The notes beneath the pieces were generated by a model. That model was not told the DNA's origin and did not search any database. It saw nothing but the letters and a program-made list of their open reading frames with translations. Both the position numbers and the translations under genes were made by a program. A DNA stretch of 64,000 nt from Nocardia mikamii NBRC 108933 (GTDB lineage Bacteria > Actinomycetota > Actinomycetes > Mycobacteriales > Mycobacteriaceae): NCBI RefSeq assembly GCF_001613505.1, contig NZ_BDCM01000003.1, positions 186,001 to 250,000 of the forward strand, in the 5' to 3' direction. Shown here in pieces: positions 30,775 through 37,154 of this stretch; the first letter of the stretch is position 1; each line of letters begins with the position of its first letter.

Positions 30775-31365
30775 TCAGCGTGCCGATCCGGGCCCGCGCA
30801 GGGGCGGCCAGTCGGTGGCCGGCCGCGGCGGATCACCGGCCAGCCGCCCGGCGATCCAGGAATCCCTGCGCACGCCGCGCTGCACGCCGGCCCCGCGTAG
30901 CAGACCTTCGTAATGGAAGCCGGTCCGCCGCACCACCGCGGCGGAGGCGAGGTTGCCGACGAACGCCCGCCACTCGATGCGGCTCAGGCCGAGCCCGTCG
31001 GCGGCGAAACCGAAATCACAGACCAGCCCGACGCTGCGGGTCATCAACCCGCGCCCGCGCACCTCGGCGCTGAGCCAGAAGCCGATCTCGGCGGCCCCGG
31101 GCTGCGAGCCGGCTTCCAGGCCGACCATGCCGGCCACCGGCCCGTCCGCCGCCGTGCGCACGGCCCAGACCGGACTGTGGGCCGCCCACCCGGGCGCGAC
31201 GATATCGGTCAGGAATCCCACGGCGTCGGCCCGCCGATACGGCACCGGCACCGTCGTCCACTCCGGAATCGACGGCTGCCGGCAGCAGGCGACGATCGCG
31301 TCGATATCGGCCTCGCGCGGGCGCGACAACCACACCGTCTCGTCGGTCAGTACACAGTCCTCCAC
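30775..31365 (-). CDS. GNAT acetyltransferase (RimJ/RimL type)
   Basis: The roughly 196-residue protein has the GNAT fold: WLSRPREADIDAIVACCRQPSI at the start, EIGFWLSAEVRGRGLMTRSVGL as the acetyl-CoA loop (motif A), and RIEWRAFVGNLASAAVVRRTGFHYEGLLRG as motif B, characteristic of the RimJ/RimL group. The start is uncertain: GTG 31365 lacks a ribosome site, while GGAGG lies eight bases before an in-frame CTG (LTDETVW), so CTG may be used. It is divergent from the sigma factor. Confidence 0.8.
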   Translation of the reverse strand: MEDCVLTDETVWLSRPREADIDAIVACCRQPSIPEWTTVPVPYRRADAVGFLTDIVAPGWAAHSPVWAVRTAADGPVAGMVGLEAGSQPGAAEIGFWLSAEVRGRGLMTRSVGLVCDFGFAADGLGLSRIEWRAFVGNLASAAVVRRTGFHYEGLLRGAGVQRGVRRDSWIAGRLAGDPPRPATDWPPLRGPGSAR

Positions 31366-31418
31366 CGCTTCATGCTGGCACGCAACCCTGCGGTGGCCCA
31401 GCGGATTTCCGGCGACCG

Positions 31419-31431
31419 TAGAATCGGGCCA
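31419..31431 (+). promoter_or_regulatory. Leaderless -10 of the sigma-factor gene
   Basis: TAGAAT at 31419-31424 followed by seven bases and ATG 31432. No ECF41-type TGTCACA/CGTC promoter is present here, so the gene does not look autoregulated. Confidence 0.5.
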
Positions 31432-32373
31432 ATGGTTGCCGCGTTGCTCGCCGATCTGTTCGAATCCCATCGGCCGCATCTGCTGTCGGTGGGTTACCGG
31501 CTGACCGGCAGCGTGGCCGACGCCGAGGACGCGGTGCAGGAGAGCTGGCTGCGACTGGCCACCGCCCACCAGTCCGAGATCGAGGACCTGCGCGCCTGGC
31601 TGACGACCGTGGTCAGCCGGATCTGCCTGGATCGGCTGCGCAGCGCCGCTGTCCGGCGGGAAAGCTATGTGGGGCAATGGCTTCCGGAGCCGATCGTCAC
31701 CGCAGTGACGCCGTCGAATCTGCCGGATCCGCTGGAAACGGTGGTGCGCAAACAGGATTGCCGTTTCGCCGCGCTGGTGGTCCTCGACGCGCTGACGCCG
31801 CCGCAGCGAGTGGCCTTCGTCCTGCACGACGGGTTCTCGGTGCCGTTCGACGAGATCGCCCAACTGCTCGAGGTGACGCCGGAGGCGGCGCGGCAACTCG
31901 CGGTCCGGGCCCGGAAATCGCTGGCCGCGGCCCCGGAACCGGTGTCGGACACCGAACATCTCGCTGCCGTGCAGCGACTGCTCGAGGCGCTGTATTCCGG
32001 CGATGTGGACGCGGTCGTCGCGGCCCTGCATCCGGATTCCGTCTTCATCGGCGATACCGGCGGCACCGCGAAGACGGCCGCGCGGACGATCGTCGGCGCG
32101 GACAAGATCGCGCGGTTCGTCCTCGGGCTCATCCGGATGTATCAGGTGGACCGGGCCGAACTCTCGCCCACCGATTCCGATCGATTCGAATTCGTCGGCG
32201 TCAACGGGCAACTCGGGTTGCTGCTGCACGAGCGCGCCCCGCGCGACGGCGCGCCGGGATCACCACCGCGCGTGGTCGGCTTCACCGTCCGCGACGGATT
32301 GATCTGGGGCACTTACGATATCGCCAATCCCGCGAAGCTCGGTGGCATTCGCCTGCCCCGGGATCCGGCGTAG
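31432..32373 (+). CDS. ECF41-group sigma factor with fused C-terminal regulatory domain
   Basis: The 313-residue protein has sigma2 at residues 5-72 (DAEDAVQESWLRLAT), then YVGQWLPEP at 79-87, the hallmark linker of ECF41, then sigma4 (LTPPQRVAFVLHDGFSVPFDEIA). A SnoaL-like domain follows, carrying degenerate forms of the two ECF41 motifs: GDTGGTAK for DGGGK and NPAKL for NPDKL. ECF41 factors lack an anti-sigma factor and are controlled by this C-terminal domain. Their usual partner is a carboxymuconolactone decarboxylase, oxidoreductase or epimerase gene; one lies at 35515 with a matching promoter. M. tuberculosis SigJ is a relative. Confidence 0.9.
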   Translation: MVAALLADLFESHRPHLLSVGYRLTGSVADAEDAVQESWLRLATAHQSEIEDLRAWLTTVVSRICLDRLRSAAVRRESYVGQWLPEPIVTAVTPSNLPDPLETVVRKQDCRFAALVVLDALTPPQRVAFVLHDGFSVPFDEIAQLLEVTPEAARQLAVRARKSLAAAPEPVSDTEHLAAVQRLLEALYSGDVDAVVAALHPDSVFIGDTGGTAKTAARTIVGADKIARFVLGLIRMYQVDRAELSPTDSDRFEFVGVNGQLGLLLHERAPRDGAPGSPPRVVGFTVRDGLIWGTYDIANPAKLGGIRLPRDPA

Positions 32374-32403
32374 CCGCCGGAACGCATCGAGCGTCCCGGC
32401 GGC
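32373..32403. terminator. Bidirectional terminator-like hairpin
   Basis: GCCGCCGGAACGC and GCGTCCCGGCGGC pair with one mismatch around a 5-base loop, starting in the sigma-factor stop codon. It separates this gene from the convergent small gene at 32468. Confidence 0.6.
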
Positions 32404-32467
32404 TCGACCTCTTCTCTCCCCTGAGGGACCCACACCACGACAAGGTCGTCACTGCTGTATCGACGGA

Positions 32468-32668
32468 CTACGGAGTGGACGAACCGGTCCACATGTCCGG
32501 GGTGCTCGAACCGAGTCCCCAGTTGCCCGTGGACGATCCGGTACCCCAGTTCGGCGTCGAGGAACCCCAGCCCCAATCGTTGCTGAAGATGTTGTGCAGG
32601 GTGTCGTTGATGTATCCGAGGACCGTTCCCGCCGCCGGATGCAGCAGAAGGTCGAGATAGGAGGCCAT
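32468..32668 (-). CDS. Small protein with WGxGSSTP repeats
   Basis: ATG 32668 follows a good ribosome site (AAAGGGG, 6-7 bases). The 66-residue product starts MASYLDLLLHPAAGTVLGYI, a likely membrane-seeking helix continuing to about residue 30, then carries four short repeats: WGWGSSTP, WGTGSSTG, WGLGSSTP and MWTGSSTP at residues 32-66. There is no classical signal peptide. I recognise no family. Codons fit the genome pattern and the RBS is good, so it is probably real. The gene stands alone, 230 bases before divergent dapC. Confidence 0.6.
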   Translation of the reverse strand: MASYLDLLLHPAAGTVLGYINDTLHNIFSNDWGWGSSTPNWGTGSSTGNWGLGSSTPDMWTGSSTP

Positions 32669-32885
32669 ACATCGCCCCTTTCGAGCCACCACCGAAGTGG
32701 TTGTGAGATAGAACACGGGGAGGCTAGCCGCCATCGGGAAACCACACAACAACGCAGGTCAAACGCACGAATGAAATGTGAAACATACCCTTTCGCTATC
32801 GCGTCGCAACCCTGGCGAACGCACGGCAAGCATCGACCCGGTCCCCGGGCCGGGGTGCGCGCCGCGGCCACGGGGGCGATATCGC

Positions 32886-32897
32886 TACGTTGGGACC
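32886..32897 (+). promoter_or_regulatory. Leaderless -10 of dapC
   Basis: TACGTT at 32886-32891 followed by six bases and ATG 32898. Confidence 0.5.
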
Positions 32898-34067
32898 ATG
32901 TCAGCCATCCCCACCGTCGCCCGCCTGCGCCCGTTCCGCGCCACGATCTTCGCGGAGATGACCGAACTGGCCGTGCGCCACGACGCGGTCAACCTCGGTC
33001 AGGGATTCCCCGATACGGACGGCCCGGCCGCGATGCTGGAGGTGGCCCGCACCGCCATCGCCGACGGGCTGAATCAGTACCCGCCGGGGCGCGGCATGCC
33101 GGTTCTGCGCCGGGCGATCGCGGCGGACCGGAAACGACGCTACGGCGTGGACTACCACGTCGACTCGCAGGTGGTGGTCACCGTCGGCGCCACGGAGGCG
33201 ATCGCGGCGGCGGTGCTCGGCCTGGTGGAGGCCGACGAGGAAGTGGTGCTGATCGAGCCGTACTACGACTCCTACGCCGCGGTGGTCGCCCTGGCGGGCG
33301 CCACCCGCCGCACCGCGCGGCTGGTGCCCGACGGCAACGGATTCGTCCTCGACCTGGACAGCCTGCGCGCGGCGATCACCCCGAAAACCCGTATGCTGCT
33401 GCTGAATTCGCCGCACAACCCCACCGGGGCGATCCTGTCCCGGGCCGACCTCGAGGCGATCGCGGAACTGGCCCGCGAGCACGATCTGATCGTGGTCTCC
33501 GACGAGGTGTACGAACATCTCGTCTACGACGGCAACACCCATATCAGCATCTCGACGCTGCCCGGCATGTTCGAGCGCACGGTCGTGATCTCCAGTGCCG
33601 CGAAGACATTCAGCGTCACCGGCTGGAAGATCGGGTGGGCGTGCGGCCCGGCACCGCTGATCGACGGATTGCTGGCCGCCAAGCAGTTCATGAGCTTCGT
33701 CGGCGGCGGGCCGTTCCAACCGGCGGTCGCCTACGCCCTCGAGAACGAGCAGCAGTGGGTAGCCGACCTTCGTAACAGCTTGTCCGACAAACGCATTCGC
33801 CTGTCGGAAGCACTGGCCGACGCCGGATTCCTGGTCAAGCGCAGCGATGCGACGTATTTCGTCTGCGCCGACATCAGCCCGCTGAGCTCTGCCGACGCGC
33901 TGGTCTTCTGCCGGGAGCTGCCGCAGCGGCTCGGCGTCGTCGCGGTCCCGATCGAAGTCTTCGCCGACGACCGCGACTCGTGGAATCGCTTGGTGCGCTT
34001 CGCGTTCTGCAAGCGGGACGACACACTCGACGAGGCGGTCCGCCGTCTGCACGCGGCCCACGTGTGA
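32898..34067 (+). CDS. dapC: N-succinyldiaminopimelate aminotransferase (DapC, Rv0858c-like)
   Basis: The 389-residue class I PLP aminotransferase closely follows the Rv0858c pattern: FAEMTELAVRHDAVNLGQGFPDTDGP, NQYPPGRGMPVLRRAIA, NSPHNPTGAIL, DEVYEHLVYDG and SSAAKTFSVTGWKIGWACG with the PLP lysine (AAK). It ends RLVRFAFCKRDDTLDEAVRRL. The role is the succinyl branch of lysine/diaminopimelate synthesis; annotation as a kynurenine or methionine aminotransferase is the usual alternative for this subfamily. ATG 32898 is fixed by the leaderless -10. It is convergent with the DAHP synthase gene. Confidence 0.88.
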   Translation: MSAIPTVARLRPFRATIFAEMTELAVRHDAVNLGQGFPDTDGPAAMLEVARTAIADGLNQYPPGRGMPVLRRAIAADRKRRYGVDYHVDSQVVVTVGATEAIAAAVLGLVEADEEVVLIEPYYDSYAAVVALAGATRRTARLVPDGNGFVLDLDSLRAAITPKTRMLLLNSPHNPTGAILSRADLEAIAELAREHDLIVVSDEVYEHLVYDGNTHISISTLPGMFERTVVISSAAKTFSVTGWKIGWACGPAPLIDGLLAAKQFMSFVGGGPFQPAVAYALENEQQWVADLRNSLSDKRIRLSEALADAGFLVKRSDATYFVCADISPLSSADALVFCRELPQRLGVVAVPIEVFADDRDSWNRLVRFAFCKRDDTLDEAVRRLHAAHV

Positions 34068-34137
34068 TCGCCGGTGGCGCACGATCGCGCGGTCACCAAC
34101 GCCGCGAGCCGCGAGCGAAGGTGACCGCCACCATGTC

Positions 34138-35226
34138 TCAGCCCCGGCGCCGGGCCACCGCGTCGGCGAGGCGGTCCAGCTGCGCCGCCGTGGTCTCCCA
34201 GTCCAGGCAGGCGTCGGTGATGGACCGGCCGTAGGTCAGTTCGTCGGCGTGGCCGAGGGTGAGGTCCTGACGGCCGGCGACCAGGAAACTCTCCATCATC
34301 ACACCCACCACCGCGCGGTCGCCGGCGGCGATCCGCTCGGCGATATCGGTGACCACGTCGACCTGCTTGTTGTGGTCCTTGTTGCTGTTGCCGTGGCTGG
34401 CATCGACGACCACCCGCTGCGGCAGTCCCGACTTCTCCAGGCGCAGGCAGGCCTCGGCGACGGAGGCGGCGTCGTAGTTCGTGCCGGCACTACCGCCACG
34501 CAGGATCACGTGGCAGTCGGGGTTGCCGCTGGTGCGGATGAGCGCCGAGCGGCCGTCGAGATCGGTGCCGGGGAAGACGTGGCTGGCCCCGGCCGCGCGC
34601 ACCCCGTCCACGGCCACCTGCACATCGCCGTCGGTGCCGTTCTTGATCCCGACCGGCATCGACAGCGCACTGGAGAGCTGCCGGTGCACCTGGCTGGCCG
34701 CCGTGCGCGCGCCGATCGCGCCGTAGGACACCAGATCCGCGATGTACTGCGGGGTGATCGGATCGAGGAATTCGCAGGCCACGGGCAGGCCGAGACCCGT
34801 GATGTCGACCAGCAGCCGCCGCCCCAGTCCGAGACCGGTGTTGACGTCGAACGAACCGTCCAGATGCGGATCGTTGATCAGGCCCTTCCACCCGAGGGTG
34901 GTGCGCGGCTTCTCGAAGTAGACGCGCATCACGACGTGCAGCCGGTCGGAGAGTTCGGCGCTCTTGGCGGCCAGGCGGCGCGCGTAGTCGAGGGCAGCCT
35001 CGGGGTCGTGCACCGAACACGGGCCGACGACGACCATCAGGCGGTCGTCGGCGCCGTCGAGGACTTCGACGGTGGCGGCGCGACCGGCCCGCACGGTATC
35101 GGCGAGCGCATCGTCGATCGGATGCTCGCGGCGAACCTCGGCGGGCGAGAGGAGAGGGCTGATACTCAGCGTGCGCTGATCGTCGAGGTCACTGTGTGCG
35201 GCGTCGACATCGGCTGCGGTGGTCAT
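34138..35226 (-). CDS. DAHP synthase, type I (AroG/AroF family)
   Basis: This 362-residue enzyme condenses phosphoenolpyruvate and erythrose 4-phosphate, the first step of the shikimate pathway. Family marks: VVGPCSVHDPEAALDYARRL, RVYFEKPRTTLGWKGLINDP, ARTAASQVHRQ, IKNGTDGD, LRGG and VVDASHGNSNKDHNKQ. It is the E. coli-like type, distinct from the plant-like type II enzyme that actinobacteria usually also have. AAAAGGAAC precedes ATG 35226. A leader peptide with clustered aromatic residues and competing RNA stems lie in the 150 bases upstream, implying attenuation by aromatic amino acids. Confidence 0.95.
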   Translation of the reverse strand: MTTAADVDAAHSDLDDQRTLSISPLLSPAEVRREHPIDDALADTVRAGRAATVEVLDGADDRLMVVVGPCSVHDPEAALDYARRLAAKSAELSDRLHVVMRVYFEKPRTTLGWKGLINDPHLDGSFDVNTGLGLGRRLLVDITGLGLPVACEFLDPITPQYIADLVSYGAIGARTAASQVHRQLSSALSMPVGIKNGTDGDVQVAVDGVRAAGASHVFPGTDLDGRSALIRTSGNPDCHVILRGGSAGTNYDAASVAEACLRLEKSGLPQRVVVDASHGNSNKDHNKQVDVVTDIAERIAAGDRAVVGVMMESFLVAGRQDLTLGHADELTYGRSITDACLDWETTAAQLDRLADAVARRRG

Positions 35227-35247
35227 GACGGGTTCCTTTTCTCAGGC

Positions 35248-35335
35248 CGACCCACCGAGCGAAATCCCGTGGAGCCGGTCTGCAGTCCGGCTCGGGGTGG
35301 GAGAAGGTCAGCGCGGGTCACCGACCGACCCACCC
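35248..35335 (-). promoter_or_regulatory. Attenuator-like competing stems before DAHP synthase
   Basis: Three minus-strand segments can pair in alternative ways. Segment 1 (35321-35335) contains GGGTGGGTCGG and overlaps the 3' end of the leader ORF. Segment 2 (35290-35301) reads CCCACCCCGAGC. Segment 3 (35248-35260) reads GCTCGGTGGGTCG. Segment 2 can pair with either 1 (GGGTGGG) or 3 (GCTCGGTGGG, with a 2-base bulge). A third stem, GAGCCGG/CCGGCTC, lies between segments 2 and 3. No folding was computed. Confidence 0.5.
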
Positions 35336-35373
35336 GGGGCCGGCTTGGTAAACCAGAAATACGCGCGCTGCAC
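35308..35373 (-). CDS. Aromatic leader peptide for DAHP synthase
   Basis: GTG 35373 opens a 21-codon ORF beginning V-Q-R-A-Y-F-W-F-T-K, with four consecutive aromatic codons (Tyr-Phe-Trp-Phe), ending TGA at 35308, 82 bases before the DAHP synthase start. A -10 (TACAGT) lies exactly seven bases upstream, so the leader would be translated from a leaderless mRNA. All three aromatic end products of the pathway are represented. This is the classical architecture of transcription attenuation. Confidence 0.72.
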   Translation of the reverse strand: MQRAYFWFTKPAPGGSVGDPR

Positions 35374-35380
35374 GAGGGCG

Positions 35381-35386
35381 ACTGTA
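35381..35386 (-). promoter_or_regulatory. -10 element of the DAHP synthase leader transcript
   Basis: TACAGT on the minus strand, seven bases before leader start GTG 35373. No convincing -35 was found. Confidence 0.55.
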
Positions 35387-35514
35387 CCAGGGGCGCGGTG
35401 CGGGCGGGTCCGGTCGGGTGGGCGGACGTGACGGTCCCCACAGCCGCCGTGGATGCGACGGGGCCCGGCCGGGATCGAACGATCCTGTGCCGGGCCCGAA
35501 TTCGCGTGCGGCAA

Positions 35515-35985
35515 TCAGAACATGCCGGGCTCGTAGGTGCCGGCCGGGGTGCCGGCGATGACGTTGAGCCGGTTGTAGGCGTTGATCAGCGCGATGAGCG
35601 AGATCAGAGCGCCGATCTGCTCGTCGTCGTAGTGCTTGCGCACCTGCTCCCAGGTCTGCTCGCTGATGCCGCGGTGGACATCGGCGATGCGGGTGCCTTC
35701 CTCGGTCAGCGCGAGCGCGGCCCGCTCGGCCTCGGTGAAGACGATCGCCTCGCGCCACGCGGCGACCAGGTTGAGCCGCACCGAGGTCTCCCCCGCGGCG
35801 GCCGCGTCCTTGGAATGCATATCGGTGCAGAAGCCGCACCCGTTGATCTGGCTGGCGCGCAGCTTGACCAACTCCTGCGTGGCCTTGGGCAGCGGCGAGT
35901 TGTCCACGACCTGGCCGGCGTTACCGATCCGCTTGACGAACTTGGCGGCGATCTCGTTGGCGAAGAGAGCGAAACGGGGTTCCAT
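35515..35985 (-). CDS. Carboxymuconolactone decarboxylase/AhpD-family protein
   Basis: The 156-residue all-helical protein has the AhpD-type redox motif in LRASQINGCGFCTDMHSKDA (CxxC followed by H four residues later), plus RLNLVAAWREAIVFTEAERAAL, typical of the CMD/alkylhydroperoxidase AhpD superfamily. It may act in peroxide or electrophile defence. ATG 35985 is preferred to ATG 35991: AGGAGG lies six bases before the former but abuts the latter. An ECF41-type promoter sits 55-80 bases upstream. Genes of this family are the standard targets of ECF41 sigma factors. Confidence 0.88.
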   Translation of the reverse strand: MEPRFALFANEIAAKFVKRIGNAGQVVDNSPLPKATQELVKLRASQINGCGFCTDMHSKDAAAAGETSVRLNLVAAWREAIVFTEAERAALALTEEGTRIADVHRGISEQTWEQVRKHYDDEQIGALISLIALINAYNRLNVIAGTPAGTYEPGMF

Positions 35986-36039
35986 GACCATCCTCCTGTG
36001 GAAAGTGAGCCGCGCGGCGCGGCGTCGCTACACAGAGAT

Positions 36040-36067
36040 GACGGAAGAGCACCCACGGGGTGTGACA
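36040..36067 (-). promoter_or_regulatory. ECF41-type promoter of the CMD gene
   Basis: On the minus strand TGTCACA (36061-36067) is followed after 17 bases by CGTC (36040-36043). From memory the published ECF41 promoter consensus is TGTCACA, a spacer of about 16, and CGTC. It lies between the SDR stop and the CMD start, so the CMD gene has its own promoter. Confidence 0.75.
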
Positions 36068-36107
36068 TCACCGGAAGTGATGCCGGTCACGTGGAAGGGG
36101 GATCGAC

Positions 36108-36989
36108 TCACCGGCGGGCGAACGAGTAGGTGACGTCGGTGAGTTGTTCGGACAGGTCCCAGAGGCGGCGGGCGGTGACCTCGTCGCGGGAGGCGGCCGA
36201 GGAGCCGCAGCGCTCGGGGTAGCCGCGCAGGCCGCCGAGGTGGGTCGGGCCGTAGAACGCGCCGGGTTCGACCTTCGCGGTGGCGGCGTAAAGGCTTGGC
36301 AGCGCGCCCATTTCGGCCGACTGGGCGAGAATCCGGTTGCCCAGGGCCATGATCGCGTCCAGGAACGACTCGGTGTGCGACTGCAGTTCGGTGCTGGCGT
36401 AGCCGGGGTGGGCCGCCACCGACACCTTCGGCGAACCGGCCGCGGTGAGGCGGCGCTGGAGTTCGTAGGCGAACATCAGATTCGCCAGTTTCGACTGCCC
36501 GTAGGCGCGCCAGCGCTCATAGCGCCGGTGCTGGTAGTTCGGATCGGCGAGGTCGATGCGGCCGATCATATGGGCGCCGCTGGACACCGTGACGACGCGA
36601 TCGGAGATCTTGTCGAGCAGCAGGCCGGTCAGCGCGAAATGGCCGAGATGGTTGGTCCCGAACTGCATTTCGAAGCCGTCGGCGGTGCGGCGCAGCGGCA
36701 GGGCCATCACCCCGGCGTTGTTGATCAGCACGTCGGCGCCATCGATCGTGCGCGCGAATTCGCGGATCGAGGACAGGTCGGCCAGGTCGAGCCGGCGCAC
36801 CTGCACCCGTTCACCGATGGTGTCGGCGACCGCGCGGGCCTTCACCTCGTCGCGGCAGGCCATGATCACCTGCGCACCGGCCTGCGCCAAGGCCCGGGTG
36901 GTGGCCGCGCCCAGTCCGCTGTTCGCGCCGGTCACGATGATCGTGCGCCCACTCTGGTCCGGAATATCGGAGATGTTCCAACCGCTCAC
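36108..36989 (-). CDS. Short-chain dehydrogenase/reductase
   Basis: The 293-residue SDR has the TGANSGLG cofactor loop, NNAGVM, and the catalytic YGQSK, in the arrangement of retinol-dehydrogenase/WW-domain-oxidoreductase-like bacterial SDRs (FGTNHLGHFALTGLLLD, VSVAAHPGYASTELQ). The Arg in MACRDEVKARAVAD suggests NADP(H). GTG 36989 is supported by TAGACT seven bases upstream (leaderless). Substrate unknown. It is divergent from the iron-regulated salicylate ligase, 165 bases away. Confidence 0.85.
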   Translation of the reverse strand: MSGWNISDIPDQSGRTIIVTGANSGLGAATTRALAQAGAQVIMACRDEVKARAVADTIGERVQVRRLDLADLSSIREFARTIDGADVLINNAGVMALPLRRTADGFEMQFGTNHLGHFALTGLLLDKISDRVVTVSSGAHMIGRIDLADPNYQHRRYERWRAYGQSKLANLMFAYELQRRLTAAGSPKVSVAAHPGYASTELQSHTESFLDAIMALGNRILAQSAEMGALPSLYAATAKVEPGAFYGPTHLGGLRGYPERCGSSAASRDEVTARRLWDLSEQLTDVTYSFARR

Positions 36990-36996
36990 CCGCACG

Positions 36997-37002
36997 AGTC
37001 TA
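36997..37002 (-). promoter_or_regulatory. Leaderless -10 of the SDR gene
   Basis: TAGACT on the minus strand, seven bases before GTG 36989. Confidence 0.5.
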
Positions 37003-37088
37003 GGCGGGCACGGGCGGGTGCGCGCTCTTGTCGCGGAGCCGGGCCGCGGCGTTTCGGACCACCCGGACATGTCACCACTACTTCTAAT

Positions 37089-37107
37089 ATAGGGTTGCCT
37101 AACCTAT
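37089..37107 (+). promoter_or_regulatory. Iron box (IdeR/DmdR type) of the salicylate-AMP ligase gene
   Basis: The reverse complement reads ATAGGTTAGGCAACCCTAT, matching 15 of 19 positions of the TTAGGTTAGGCTAACCTAA consensus. It overlaps the -10 candidate TAATAT at 37085-37090 and lies 48 bases before the start codon, a position suited to Fe2+-dependent repression. Confidence 0.85.
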
Positions 37108-37154
37108 CTAAGGCAGCTTCGATACTGCGCAGCTCGACCCGTGAGGCGATACCC

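Noticed and set aside
29053-30900. 615-codon plus-strand ORF opposite the XPB helicase
   Set aside because: Antisense to a strongly conserved helicase; no independent coding evidence.
35227-35400. T-box or TRAP-type control of DAHP synthase
   Set aside because: No T-box sequence, specifier loop or repeated GAG/TAG triplets; the aromatic leader ORF explains the region better.
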